NCBI RefSeq assembly: GCF_947623445.1
Contig: NC_135242.1
Coordinates: forward strand, 9,176,001 to 9,240,000
Origin: Clavelina lepadiformis
Lineage: Eukaryota; Chordata; Ascidiacea; Aplousobranchia; Clavelinidae
Reading direction: 5' to 3'
DNA: 64,000 nt
Of this stretch, positions 13,315 through 31,198 are shown piece by piece. The notes beneath the pieces were generated by a model that worked only from the letters and a program-made list of their open reading frames with translations, searched no databases and was not told where the DNA came from. Both the position numbers and the translations under genes were made by a program. Positions within the stretch are counted from its first letter, which is position 1, and each line of letters starts with the position of its first letter.

Positions 13315-13778
13315 ATTATCTCGAAGTTATCCATGTGCTAATGCCTCCCCTTGCTGATGGTACAGTTCAGATTACCTACTTTTTTCATTCCTTGGGACTG
13401 TTGCGCTTTTGCACGTAGTAGAGCATTGCCTCTGGATGCGTTAAATTTTAATTACTGGTATTCTTGAGTAGCTTTTGTTGAAAACAATGAAATCATGCAA
13501 CCGTTGTATACATTTAATTATTGATAATTTTACAGTATTCTGCTTAATCTTTCAATATGCATTCGCTTGGTCGTTTTTAAATCGATGTTTTTTTAATTTT
13601 TGTTTGAGTGCAGTCCATGAGTTATATGTAGGCATACGTCAATGTTTACTGTGTTATACGAAATATTATAGTCACAAAAGTAGTAGTATTATAGCTTCTA
13701 TACTAACTTTGCGTCATTATTTTACTGTAGATTCTGTAAAACGCGAAAGCACGCGTTGCTTGCTATGTTACATTGCCA

Positions 13779-13784
13779 AATAAA
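13779..13784 (+). promoter_or_regulatory. Candidate polyadenylation signal AATAAA for P3H
   Basis: First good AATAAA downstream of the P3H stop codon (13314), giving a 3' UTR of about 0.5 kb. Confidence 0.45.
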
Positions 13785-15046
13785 ACTTGTATCTTTCTTA
13801 TGTATTAAACTTGGCCTTATTAGAAGACGACGCTGCGGTTAATTTTCTGCTTTTTGATTTAACTTGTTAATGTTATGCGGGCTAGCGCAGTCAGGTAAGT
13901 GCGTTGGTTAGCTTGCATTTTCGTTTTTGGTTTATGCACTTTTTGTGTCTGGTAAGAGGTTGCGTGCTTTTATGAATAACGTCAGTGTATTGGAAGCAAA
14001 TTTCACTGGCTTATTTTTCAATTCTAGTGTTTGAAAGCTGCCGATCAGAGTAATAAATTACATTGAAGTTCAATTTTTTTCTCTTTTTCGAAGACTTTTG
14101 CTCTGTTGTTTGTCTATTTAACATCGCACTCTGGAAAAAAAATTTTATATTGATAATTTTCTCCATATTAAATTCATATTAACCGACCAATATATTGATT
14201 GACTTGTTTAGAAAGAAAAAACCTTAATATTCACTGGTTAGACTACATTACAACGACTAAATGAAGGTAATTTGTGTATCGATTATTTTAGTTGTCTTAA
14301 AAAAGTTTATTATTACAGCACAATAAAGTCGTGTTGGATCTGATCAATAAAACTCTTCACAAAGAAGGTCAGTAAACCAGGAAAATATTTTTTATCTTCA
14401 TTAAGATAGATTTTAAGACAAGATTTTTGCAAAAAATTTTAGCGCTCGAGATCTCTCTTTTATATCAGCACTTGTTTTCAGGAAAACTATTGCGTTTTGC
14501 ATTATTAACGAAGCATGCAAGACTTAAAATGAATTTGTTTAGCTTTCCTTTTTGTGTGACCTAGAGGCTGAGAAGACTATAGCGCGTGTACATGGAGAGC
14601 AGAAACTAGTTTATTAATGAAGTTAATTTATCAGAATTGTTAGAAAGAAAAGCGAAGAGATTAAAAGTGAAAATGTGACTGATATATAATCCTAATCTCC
14701 TAAGAAAAACTCTAAAGTCTAGCTTCACCCTTTTTTAATTATGAGGGTATATTTTTTATGGAGAAGAAGGAGAGATTATTTAATGCGTCATCAGAGGACA
14801 AGGGAAGTGTTTCAGATGGCAAATCCTACTGTACAAGGTTTCGAAGTAAAATACGTGAAACAAAGATAAATACTGGTTTCGTGTCTTACGTAAATTTAAT
14901 TGTTGGCAATTTACGCGAAATAATTTTTTGGTATTGTAAAACTATGTTATACAGTATCAATTTTTATTAGCTTTCACGCAATAATTGTTTACAATAAATT
15001 TGATAAAAAGGAACCAGCTTTGAGCAAAGAAGATTATAATCTAAAA
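13785..15046. other. Intergenic; may include TAFA 5' UTR
   Basis: No supported coding region. A stretch at about 14320-14366 is flanked by plausible AG and GT sites and could be a non-coding 5' exon of the TAFA-like gene, but nothing else supports it. Confidence 0.4.
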
Positions 15047-17040
15047 ATGCGAGGTCAAAAATTTGCATTTCGATTTGCGGCAATTTACTTCAGTCTCCAG
15101 ATTTTTGATTTGGCAAGTTCGGTGAAGGAAGTTAGCATGGGTAGGTGTAGCTGATAGTAATCCATAACTTATGCTCTAAATCAACGCGATAATAAAGAAG
15201 GGATGTCAAACTTTATTGTTTCAGTTCCTCTAGAAATTGATATTTTTAATGGTCCGGGAGGTCATTGTACAATTACAATGAGAAACAGATGTTGCATGAA
15301 AGATCACGGCTTAACACAACAGCAGCGGGCTAAGTGTACTTGTGTTTCGGGATATGTTGCTGGAACCACCAAAGGGCAACCTTCTTGTGTTCACAGTAAG
15401 TTTAATAAGTTGATGCAATTGAATTTCAAAGCTTGTAATCATCGTGTGCATCATCAAGTAAAATGAAATCAAGATTGCAATTATTGTCATTTAGATTTTA
15501 GTTACAAAAAATAACGTATTTTGATGAAAATTTTAAAATAACGTTAATTTCTGCGCCACAATGACCGTAAACCTTTGATTTACATTCATAAGTTTAATTT
15601 GTTCCATCCAGAGGTTGGCAGTCGGTACTTGAAAGTACCATCGGTAACGGTAAGTCGGTATTTGGCAAAAAATGTAGCGACGGTTCTGGTATTCGGTGCT
15701 ATTTCAAAAACGTATTTCGGTACTTTCTCGGTACTCTGTACCGGTATACTGTGTGTATAGTGCAAGTGCAAATTTGCCGCCACTGTGGCCCCGCTAAAGG
15801 TTACTCCAGGTCAAAACTTATCTGAACTGACCTCTCGTGACTTTATTAGACATTGTTGGACTACAAAAGACCAAAAACGCTGAAATTGGCATTAAGTTTT
15901 TATTAAAATGAACGTTTGAGACACATACTTGTCAAAACCTTGAAGTAATCAAAAGTATCAGTATCATCTGAGTACCGAAACCGAATAAGATATATTGAAA
16001 AAAAATACTTCGATACCATTACCTATGTCCTATGCAATGGTCAATGCTAGTACTATTGTACGCTGAAAATCCCATTAATTAAATTATCAATGATTTTTTC
16101 GGAATTAAGTAAAGCAATTTATTATTCCTAAATAGTTTCAACATCAAAGTTGCAGATGTAGCGATTGTTGATGGTGCATTTTAGATACAGTTTTATAGCT
16201 GTTAGCATTCAATCACGTTTTCATGAATATTTACCGCTTATAGCGTTGGATAAACCAAATTTTGCATAGATACCGAAGTAATTTTATGAGAAGGCCTGCC
16301 TTGCCATAATTGAGTTAAAAAGCTTTTACTGCAATTGCAATGATACAATAGTAATACAGTAGTCAACTTTCCCGAAAAAAGTTCATAAAATTGTAGACTT
16401 AATGGAAATTGGTGACAACAATAGTCGATAGATTTTTTGTAAAAAGAATTTACTAAACTACTTTGTAGCAAAATAGAATTAATCACTACGTTAGTTTGAT
16501 AGCTTTGGCTTTTGTTTTCATCACATCTGTTCGCAAAATACACAAATAGTATAAAATAATAAAGACGTTTTATTTCGCGGAAATTACTAAACAGTATAAC
16601 GTAGTACTGCATAATTGTTGGCAACAACTGAATTTAATGTGATTTTGGTATAACAGGGAAACAAAGTTGTTTATTTATTCGAAAATGATTTACTTACATC
16701 TGTGATCAGTATATCACTGAAATGAAAAAAGTCAGATTATCATGCGTTTTATATTATTAGATCTTTTTCGGTGTGGTTTTAAGTTGTTTGGTTTTGTCTC
16801 CTCGTGTAAATGTCAACTATCTTGTTCACACTGGAATGTTAACAAAAATGTTCTTTTTGTTGTGTCACAGAATCAATAAAATCGAAGAAGAAATGGTGTC
16901 AAATGAAGCCGTGTTTAGAAGATGAAAAATGCGCGCTATTTATTAATAAGTTCAAAAAAGTTGAAGGTTGGGAGTGCAAGAAAGGCAGTGTTACAAAGAG
17001 AACCAAGGTATGGTATATTAAAACGTTTTTGTATTATTAG
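15047..17040 (+). CDS. TAFA/FAM19-like secreted chemokine-like protein
   Basis: Exons are 15047-15140, 15225-15395 and 16871-17040, in phase throughout, giving about 144 aa. Exon 1 encodes a signal peptide (FAFRFAAIYFSLQIFDLASS). Exon 2 reads GGHCTITMRNRCCM, then AKCTCVSGYVAGTTKGQPSC. Exon 3 reads KWCQMKPCLEDEKC, then GWECKKGSVTKRTK. The ten cysteines fall in the order C, CC, C.C, C, C, C, C, C, as in TAFA1-4, and VAGTT plus WCxMxPCLE are hallmark motifs. TAFA5, as I recall, lacks the CC pair. The C-terminus is uncertain: the frame runs to TAG at 17038, but GTATGG at 17008 could instead be a donor to a short last exon. By analogy it is secreted and neuronal or immune; its receptor is unknown. 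Confidence 0.9.
15600..16030. repeat. CGGTAC-rich repeat inside TAFA intron 2
   Basis: 15611-15752 repeats words such as TCGGTACTT and CGGTAACGG. 15955-16026 carries the inverted form (GAGTACCGAAACCG, CGATACCATTACC). The arrangement resembles a short inverted-repeat DNA element, but I could not define exact ends or a target duplication. Confidence 0.4.
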
Positions 17041-19154
17041 CCTTTTCTTGCAAATTGATAAGTCGCGTCGGCAAATTTTGCATAGGTTTTCGGTTGTAAT
17101 TTTCACACAAGCACAAAATCAATATAATCGTTGAAGATACTAAACCAGTGGCTGATGGTAGAACTAAAAGTCATGTGAAATAAGATTCAGAAGCACAATT
17201 TTCTTATTATTGGCCGTGTTTTTGTATAAATGGTTCAACGATTGAGCCTACTTGTACAACGATAAGATTACGTGAGTTTGTACACATTTACGAGAAGCTG
17301 CTATTTGCACGATGGTAAATGGTGCACTGTAGGCCTACAGCTGTAGTTATATTAACGGCTTCTAAAAAGGTGGCAGCAAATATAACAAAAACAAATTTTT
17401 TAGGCTACTTTAAAATACGTGTGTAATTGCATCAAACAAGTTGACCTTTATCAATTGTTTTTTGGCTTTTCAACTCTTCTATTCATGTTAAAATTGTTTG
17501 ATAAATTTTCTTCACAACATTTAGCTAACAATTTTCTTGTACAGTTAAATAGCTGCTTGAGTTAAAGCAATTTAGGTGATAGCTGTTAACATATTCAGCT
17601 ATCGATCTCACTTCGATTTAAAATTGGACCATTTTCAAAAAAATCGAATTAGCTTAAACCCGAATGTACAATCATTTTGTCATTAACGGTTATGCTATCA
17701 GCGACATGTCCATAACGCCTGTTTGCATACTTTTTCTTTGATTTTTGTTGATTGAAATTTTCAACCTTGGCGTACCCACCGTGTAAAAAGCGTTTTAGCA
17801 TTTAAAAAAATCTCTGGAACAGCTCAACTTTACTATGATTCTGCATTATTTTTGCAAAAGAGTGTGGCCTATTTAAAATGTAACTAGTTATTAGTCAGCA
17901 CCGTTGACCTGTGCTCGCCTTCATGCATCACGAACCAATAATTATTATCAACCATCATTATGGAAATGAAACCACGTCTTAAAATATATCTGTTTTAAAA
18001 CCGTTAGTTTTATATTTTGATCACGAAATCCTCCATCTTTTTCAAGTCGGTCTTAAATGTGTAATAACATGTAGGCCTACTTTATGTCTAAATCGTAACG
18101 TAATCTAACATAGCAATGTTTAATTGTTTATATATCACGATGGTTAACTTTTGTTTGACAGATAAAGGAATGAAGATTTGTTCTTGAAGGTCGTTCCATA
18201 CAACTTGTTTAGCATCTTTTTCATTTTTTGTTATTTTTTAAAGATTTGTGTGTTGTCAGGTTTTAATTAATTGTCGCAATAAGTTTATCTCAAGTCACGT
18301 GATAGGAATCCTAAAAACATAACAGTAGCAAATTATTGATTTTTGCTTGACTATTGCAAAAATCAACCTAGTCTCAAAAAATTCTTCTGAAAATATAGGA
18401 ATTACCAACATAACTTATTTTAATGCCATCTCTGATGTAGTGGAATTATTCTGGTAGACAGCTGGGGTACAAGTCCACACAAAATTTCAACAAACAGACG
18501 GAAATTAGGCGTACATTATTCAAAGCTCTTTTCTTTCATAAGAAACAATAAATTCCTTTCAAAGACAGAATGCAGTCATCCAAAATTAGCAGTAACGGGT
18601 CTATCACTCGATCAAGCATACATTTTTAAAACGCTCATTTTTGAAACTTCCATTGTTTGTTCAGGCATTTTATTAAATTTTAAACATGTGCGATGCTATC
18701 TTTTTTAAACGGTAGGTTTTAAGATCTTGCATAATGTTTAGATTGTGGTCAATTATTTATTTTCGCTAGCCTGATGTGAACCGGGGTTAACAACTGACAT
18801 GAAGTACCGAATTAATTTCAACTACCTTCATTTAACCAATGCTTATCCAAACCAAAGATGTAAGTAAGCGTGACTTGTGAGCTACCCCTGGCACTACTCA
18901 ATAAACCTCAAGTAAAACCTAAAAGCAATCACATAAATAGATCGTCTCAGTAAAATCAAAACTCGACTTGTGCAAAAAGCGGAAATCTATTGCTAACATA
19001 CGAACTTAGAAAAGCAGGTGTTCGACTTTTAAAACAACTCATACAAAATAATAATAACAGTTTCATCAGTTAAATGATTCACACTACACGCACTAACAGT
19101 AAATGAAATTTACACATTAGCGCTGACTGTTCAATGAGACAGGATGAATCCCAT
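17041..19154. other. Intergenic between TAFA-like gene and RUVBL1
   Basis: AT-rich, with no supported gene. The two genes converge here (TAFA plus strand, RUVBL1 minus strand), so both 3' UTRs are expected. The TAGGCCTA palindrome occurs near 17332 and 18073. Confidence 0.5.
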
Positions 19155-25583
<6,429 letters not shown>

Positions 25584-25882
25584 CAGTGGTTCTCAAACTT
25601 TTTTAAAAGAAAGTACGCAACGGTCTCCTAGCAATTTTTTAAATGCCTCACGGTCCCTTAAAAAATCCCTTGGTTTTTATGGTATCAATGTGACAGGTGT
25701 ACCTGCTTCTTTGCAACCAGTTCAGCAATGTTTGGTTCCGTTTTGGACAACGCAACCCTAATATTGTGAATCACATTCAACCGGTTTCGAGCTTTTGGCT
25801 TGATGGAAAGTAGTGCCGTTTTTTGGATGGTGTTTCGCGGTTCCAGAAAATTGTCTCACAGACCCCAGTTTGAGAACCACTG
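25584..25882. mobile_element. hAT-like non-autonomous element, 299 bp
   Basis: The left end is CAGTGGTTCTCAAACTTTT and the right end is CCAGTTTGAGAACCACTG. The flanking 8-bp duplication is ACATAGAG on the left and ACATGGAG on the right, one mismatch. Confidence 0.85.
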
Positions 25883-25954
25883 ACATGGAGTGTGACCGCA
25901 ATTAAACCGACAAACCCTACTTTGGTAACTAGGCTGCTGATAAAATAAGTGTCT

Positions 25955-26060
25955 AGGCTACTTCACCCGCCTCCGTTTACCGAATTACGTAAATAACAAT
26001 TGCGTAACCGGCCAGCCGTTAACCGAAGTAGCCTAGTTTTTTCCAAACTCGGTAAACGGC
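25955..26060. repeat. Short inverted repeat, family of 47327-47855
   Basis: 'taggctacttcacccgcc' with 'gtttaccgaa' is followed by the opposite-strand 'ttaaccgaagtagccta'. Similar words occur at 47327-47420, 47800-47855 and 51087-51130, so this is a short dispersed DNA-element family. Confidence 0.5.
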
Positions 26061-26519
26061 AGCTGACCATTGAATAGGAGCAAGGCAGTACCTGGCCCAA
26101 GGACATTACAAACAATGGTAGTGCCACATTATTGCAAGCCAAGCGCTCTATAATCAATCCACTACCGAGCATGGCATCACATGCATCCTTACGTCTGTAG
26201 CTATATACTAGCTAGCTTACTGTGATAGTGTACTACTATATTTTAAAAAAACGGGTAAGCATGTTCTCTGAAGTCAGTGATAAATCGTACAACGTTAAGG
26301 TTGAACGACTTTTGGCTTCATGGTTTTGGCATACTTTATCAAAGAAACAGTGGGTCTGTTTTTTTCAAATTGTGGAAAAAAACTTCATTAAGCTTGCTGG
26401 CCTATAAGTTTGACATCACTCGAACGCAACCATTTTCTCTTTCTTATCCATTTAATGGGCGATATCAAAGAGATAAAAATATGGTTCATATAAATGCTCA
26501 ACCGTAATTTTGGGTGGTC

Positions 26520-26790
26520 GGACGATTCAACCCCGGACGATTCAACCCACGGACAATTCAATCCCGGACGATTCAACCCCCGGACGACTCAACCCACGGA
26601 CAATTCAACCCCCGGACGTTTCAACCCACGGATGATTCAACCCACGGACGATTCAACCCCCGGACGATTCAACCCGCGGACGATTCAACCCAAGGACAAT
26701 TCAATCCACGGACGATTCAACCCACGGATGATTCAACCCACGGACGATTTAACCCCCGGACGATTTAACCCGCGGACGATTCAACTCAAC
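26520..26790. repeat. 16-bp tandem array, left arm
   Basis: About 16 imperfect copies of GGACGATTCAACCCAC with G/A, C/T and C/A variation. Because 16 is not a multiple of 3, each copy shifts frame and all frames stay open. The resulting DDSTHGRFNPRT peptides are an artefact, not a gene. Confidence 0.95.
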
Positions 26791-26828
26791 TGTAGCCAAT
26801 TGTAAGCTTAATATTGGATAGTCTAGAC

Positions 26829-27569
26829 CAGGGGTGGGCAAACTTGTTCAATGAAAGAGTCACTTGCGGAAAAATATAAACACCAGCGAGCCGCAAAATC
26901 AGTAATGTTTGTCAATTTGGTTATTATATTATTAGTATTCATTTTGGGATATTACTTTTTAGCTAGTAGACTCATAAAAAACCTGTTGGCGAGGCGCACT
27001 TTGACAACCTTTGCCATAGAGCAGCGTGGTCCAACTGCAGGCCCGTGGGCCAAAGTTGGCCCGCGAGCACCGATTTTTTGGCCCGCGAACTGATAGTCAG
27101 CTTTGATTCAATCCGGCAACATAACTTCAATTTTTGTTTCTTTGTTATTGTAATTGACAAAAAACTTTGTGAATGATCCTTTGTAATGCGTAACAATTTT
27201 TTCAGTTCTAATATCAGTGTCACATTGTTCTTCAGTTCTAATTTCACATTTCTTCAGTTCTAATTTAAAAACATTGGCCCGCAAGATAAAAAAATTTTCT
27301 GGTTTTGGCCCGCGATGAAAAGAAGTTGGACCACGCTGCCATAGAGTATAGAATCTATACCTGAAAACAATGTCGGATTCTGTCTAGTGTTACGTCATAA
27401 ACGAAATGCTGGCCTAAATAAAAAAACAAAAATAGACAGAAACGTTCATAAACGGTACTCTTGGTAGCCTTTACAATTTTTGTGGAATTTTACGATTCGA
27501 CTAGAAGAGCCACAAAAAACATGCCGGAGAGCAGCATGCAGCTTGCGAGCCGCCGTTTGCCCACCCCTG
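26829..27569. mobile_element. hAT-like element, 741 bp, carrying a nested insertion
   Basis: It starts CAGGGGTGGGCAAACTTG and ends CGTTTGCCCACCCCTG. The flanks are GTCTAGAC and CTAGACTC, overlapping but not identical 8-mers. The insertion at 27022-27338 interrupts it. A smaller relative at 40014-40202 shares both ends (AAACTTGTTCAATGAAAGAG; CAGCGAGCCGCAAAATCAG). Confidence 0.8.
27022..27338. mobile_element. hAT-like element, 317 bp, nested
   Basis: It starts CAGCGTGGTCCAACTGCAGG and ends AAGTTGGACCACGCTG, with perfect 8-bp duplication CCATAGAG on both sides. Same family as 21143-21442. Confidence 0.9.
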
Positions 27570-27582
27570 CTAGACTCTAGAG

Positions 27583-28224
27583 CAGTGGTGACGAACCCGT
27601 TCGCTGTCGCGGGCCACTTCATTAGTTACAGCTGAGTAAGCGGGCCGCACAACTTTTAAGTCATATGACTATGTAGTTTTTTTATAAACGATTAGAAATA
27701 GTTTATCAACAATAAGGAACAACAAACAAAAGTAATAAAAATCCCATGCGAATCATACAGTTGAAGCTATTTTATGTAGTATTGAAACATAAAATAACAA
27801 AAAATAAGCCTTGCATGTAAAGCAGGGGTGGGCAACATACGGCCCGCGGGCCGGGTCCGGCCCGCGACGGGATTTTGAGCGGCCCGCAGACAGTTCAGTT
27901 TCGATTTCAGCAGCTATTGAAGTACATTATTCATTAATAACTTCATTAAATACTGTTTTTGGTCTCTATGTTTAAAACTTAAAGTTTACATTAAATACGA
28001 TTTATTCCTTGCATAGGTGGATAAATACACGATTAATGTATCGATTCAGGAATCCGGCCCGCCAAGTACTTTATTTTCTCATATCAGGCCCGCCGACCGA
28101 AAAAGTTGCCCGCCCCTGATGTAAAGCCTTGCATGTATGGGCGTTTGTCAAATCGTTTGGTGGGCCGCACAAAATTGTTTGGCGGGCCGCATGCGGCCCG
28201 CGGGCCGCAGGTTCGTCACCTTTG
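27583..28224. mobile_element. hAT-like element, 642 bp, carrying a nested insertion
   Basis: It starts CAGTGGTGACGAACCCG and ends CAGGTTCGTCACCTTTG, with perfect duplication CTCTAGAG (27575-27582, 28225-28232). GC-rich subterminal GCGGGCC words. It is interrupted at 27823-28118. Confidence 0.9.
27823..28118. mobile_element. hAT-like element, 296 bp, nested
   Basis: It starts CAGGGGTGGGCAACATACGG and ends AAAAGTTGCCCGCCCCTG, with perfect duplication ATGTAAAG (27815-27822, 28119-28126). Confidence 0.9.
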
Positions 28225-28239
28225 CTCTAGAGTCTAGAG

Positions 28240-28559
28240 CAGGGGTCGGCAACCTACGGCCTGCGGGCCGGATCCGGCCCGCCATGCGAAATCGTCCGTC
28301 CCGAGACATATTAATTAGTTATCACAAGAATACGGCCCGCCGTGTCTTATTGAGTTTCAAACTGTAGTGTTAGCATTGTTTGAAAAAATTGTGGTATTGT
28401 TACGCCATAAGTACGTCGTACTAGAAACTAGTCTATTGTTACACCATAAAACTGGTGAGAAGGCGGTAGACTAGTACTGTATTAATGAAAATTCCGGCCC
28501 GCCAAAGAGTTGTACGCTCGACATTTGGCCCGTGACTAGCAAAAGGTTGCCGACCCCTG
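28240..28559. mobile_element. hAT-like element, 320 bp
   Basis: It starts CAGGGGTCGGCAACCTACGG and ends AAAAGGTTGCCGACCCCTG, with perfect duplication GTCTAGAG (28232-28239, 28560-28567). Confidence 0.9.
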
Positions 28560-28588
28560 GTCTAGAGTCTAGAGTCTAGAGTCTAGAC
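28560..28588. repeat. Tandem TCTAGAG target-site tract
   Basis: Four consecutive TCTAGA units, the same motif that separates the neighbouring hAT-like elements. Best read as target duplications piled up by repeated insertion and excision at one palindromic site. Confidence 0.8.
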
Positions 28589-28897
28589 CGTTATTCGTTT
28601 ATTTTCAAAATAATAAATTGACTGGACACAAGCGACTTATACTATTCTCAAAATGTTCGATCTCCCGATTCAAATTTTTTTGCAGGAAATCTTCATTCCC
28701 ATCAACAAACAGTTGTTTCTAAGGTTTGACTTTTAATCGACGTGTAGGCTTTATTTATTTTTCGCTAAGCAGGCCTACTAATTACAACACATAAATATAA
28801 ATTTGTTTTTATTTCAACACAAGATGTGTATTGGTATAATGGTAAAAGCGGCATGCGTGCCTGATAACGAACTGCGTATACGTTTTTTGTAAATGGG

Positions 28898-29205
28898 TTA
28901 AATCGCCCGTGGGTTGAATCGTCCGTGGGTTGAAACGTCCTGAGTTGAATCGTCCGTGGGTTGAATCGTCCTGAGTTGAATCGTCCGTGGGTTGAATCGT
29001 CCGCGAGTTGATTTGTCCGCGGGTTGAATCGTCCGCGGGTTGAATTGTCCGCAGGTTGAATCGTCCGCGGGTTGAATTGTCCGTGGGTTGAATCGTCCGG
29101 GGTTGAATCGTCCGGGGTTGAATCATCCGTGGGTTGAATCGTCCGTAGGTTGAATCGTCCGGGGGTTGAATCGTCCGGGGTTGAATCGTCCGTGGGTAGA
29201 ATCAA
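28898..29205. repeat. 16-bp tandem array, right arm (inverted)
   Basis: About 19 imperfect copies of the reverse complement unit GTGGGTTGAATCGTCC. It pairs with the left arm at 26520-26790, so the whole element could fold into a long hairpin. The open frames across it are artefacts. Confidence 0.95.
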
Positions 29206-29324
29206 CCTAGAACCGTAATTTTGTTCGAAGTGTGCCAGATCGTTTGAAGAAATCTGCCATAATTTTTAATTTAAATCCTAAGAGCTGTTTATCATAACTA
29301 ATTGTGAGTTACAAAACCCTGAAA

Positions 29325-29440
29325 TCGGCCTGGTAGGCTTGTGGTTTGAGCGCTGGGCTCTCAAAAAATGTGGTTCAGGTTCCGTGTTCGACACCCAGCC
29401 GCGCCATACCCTTGTAATGCCCAAGGGTAGGGCATTAACA
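29325..29440 (+). repeat. tRNA-derived SINE head
   Basis: A-box-like TAGGCTTGTGGTTTGAGCGC, then B-box GTGTTCGACACCC, then a tail 'cttgtaatgcccaagggtag'. The tail is shared with the SINE at 49925-50145 ('atgtaatgcctttgggtaag'). Confidence 0.6.
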
Positions 29441-29884
29441 ATTAATCAGTGGATTTGTGGACCGTTTTAAATTCGGTAATATCATAAGAAGACCAAAAAA
29501 CAAATAAAAAAATATTTGACGATCGAAACTTGCACAAAGGCCAGCTTGGTAACCGGGGCTCGAGCAATAAGGAATCATCGCTGTGCAAAGACTTTCCTCA
29601 AACCGTGGATAAACATTCAACATTAACATACCAAGTTTAAACCCCTACTTTCACTTGCCATCGTAAAGCTGCTAACTAGAATGATCAAACTAGAATAATC
29701 AAGGTTGCCATCGGTCTGGGCTCAAAAATAAGGACGACTAGGACCCAAATAAGTACAATGGAGTTATACCAAGTGTTAACCAAACAGCACGAGTGCTATA
29801 ATAATATAACTAACCATCTAACATGTTTCGGACTACCTGCAGTCTGTCATCAGTTTCTCTGATCAATTACTGATTAACTATTAC

Positions 29885-29990
29885 TTTAAAAGATGGAATT
29901 ATTCCTTTTAGCTCATACGAATGGCTAATCCGTGCATTCCTTTTCCCCTTTCCTATGAGCTAATCCTTGACGAATAGGGTGGAACAACAC
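29885..29990 (-). repeat. SINE body fragment
   Basis: The reverse complement matches 50030-50140 closely, including 'cgtcaaggattagc', 'cataggaaagggg' and 'gcacggattagccattcgta'. It is the body of the same SINE family, truncated and inverted relative to the head at 29325. Confidence 0.7.
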
Positions 29991-30744
29991 ACAACCACTT
30001 GAAAAGATGTTTTTACTTTGACTCTTGGAAAAAATGCCTGGTATGCGCACATACATGCATTTCTACAACTACAGTTCGCCAATATTACGGGTTATAGCAC
30101 AGTATTGCATGGATGTGTAGTTATGTAAACAGGGGCCAAGCCAGCCCAAACGGAAAATGAAACTTTCAGAAAACGATCATAACTATATTTGAAACTGTCG
30201 AAGCACCGCACATGATCACACTTCATATGAATGATCACATTGTTTTGAGCTTTGTATGGAAATTAAAAAATTAGATGATTAGCATATTGTACTTCTATAT
30301 AACGAAATAGTTGCAGCAGTGGGGCTAATATGAGCGTATTTATAAATACAAAGTAATAAACATTAAACTTTAAAGAATGTACTAGTACAAGAATAGTTAA
30401 AACAATGCAGACTTGTAGGTAAAACCAGATACAGTACAAAACTTTGGGAAATTTGTCAGTAAGCCTATCACATACAAAATATAAGTGTGGAATAAATAAT
30501 TCCATATATGATAATGAAAATTTTGACAAAAACTAATTAATATTTTCTTTGAAGTATTTATGGTGACTACTGACTAGCTCTAACAATATGATATTGAGAC
30601 TGGTGGTAGCACTTGAGAATTTCGCAAAAGCTATGTGGCGATGGGTTATCAACAAAGCATAACAACATAGCAATACTCAACACGACAGATAAAGATCATT
30701 TTAGCTGAACAAGTATACAAAATTGCTTTGCATCAGCTACATAC

Positions 30745-30966
30745 AATGTAAACTGAAAGTGGGTTGAAAGTGTTAAAACTAGAACTTCACTTTCAGCATG
30801 GTCATCAATGTTCATGCTGTATACTGTTGGAGCAGCGAGCGCTATATTTTTCCAAGAAAACAACTTCGACAAATCGTATAATTCCACAACACTAATCCAC
30901 CAAGCAAACATCACTGCAGCATAAATCGGGGCAGTTAAAATGCATTTGTTGAATTGTTCGGTGCAA
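30745..30966 (-). CDS. Possible unassigned exon
   Basis: A 222-nt frame on the minus strand is bounded by a good acceptor (TTTTCTGTTTAG) and donor (GTATGT). It reads CTEQFNKCILTAPIYAAVMF, then WWISVVELYDLSKLFSW. I recognise no family and found no partner exon, and T-rich antisense of AT-rich DNA easily gives hydrophobic frames. Confidence 0.2.
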
Positions 30967-31198
30967 CTAAACAGAAAACAGTCACTTTCATTGAAAATAG
31001 ATGAAGCTCTTATTTGACAATGTGAATAATTGTAGTCATTGGTGTTACCAAACGATTACTGGCATGCCTTAAACGAAAGAAAGTGAAATTTCCGCAACAC
31101 CAAACGACACAACAGTGTGCGAAGTCGTGTCATGATACAATAAAATTAGAACAAACAAAAAGCAAAACAGTGAAAAACGAACTTAACCCTTTGCGGTC

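Larger units (their letters stand above)
26513..29214. mobile_element. MULE-like element with inverted 16-bp satellite arms (2702 bp)
   Basis: The element starts GGTGGTCGGACGATTC and ends CTAGAACC. A perfect 9-bp duplication GTAATTTTG (26504-26512, 29215-29223) flanks it; 9 bp is typical of Mutator-like elements. The two arms, 26520-26790 and 28898-29205, are tandem arrays of one 16-bp unit (consensus GGACGATTCAACCCAC) in opposite orientation. The core between them is filled with nested hAT-like elements and carries no transposase. The second satellite-armed element at 36695-38557 encodes a MULE transposase fragment, which supports this assignment. Core superfamily membership is therefore inferred from ends and duplication. 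Confidence 0.8.

Noticed and set aside
26494..26805. Two long overlapping ORFs with DDSTHGRFNPRT-type repeats
   Set aside because: They are frame-shifted readings of the 16-bp tandem array; the same happens on the other strand at 28765-29205.
28850..28900. tRNA-like sequence (TTGGTATAATGGTAAAAGC)
   Set aside because: No B-box or cloverleaf follows; satellite array starts directly after it.
30263..30529. Minus-strand hydrophobic ORF (88 codons) that could suggest a membrane protein
   Set aside because: T-rich antisense of A-rich DNA gives hydrophobic frames by chance; no convincing splice pattern or family motif.
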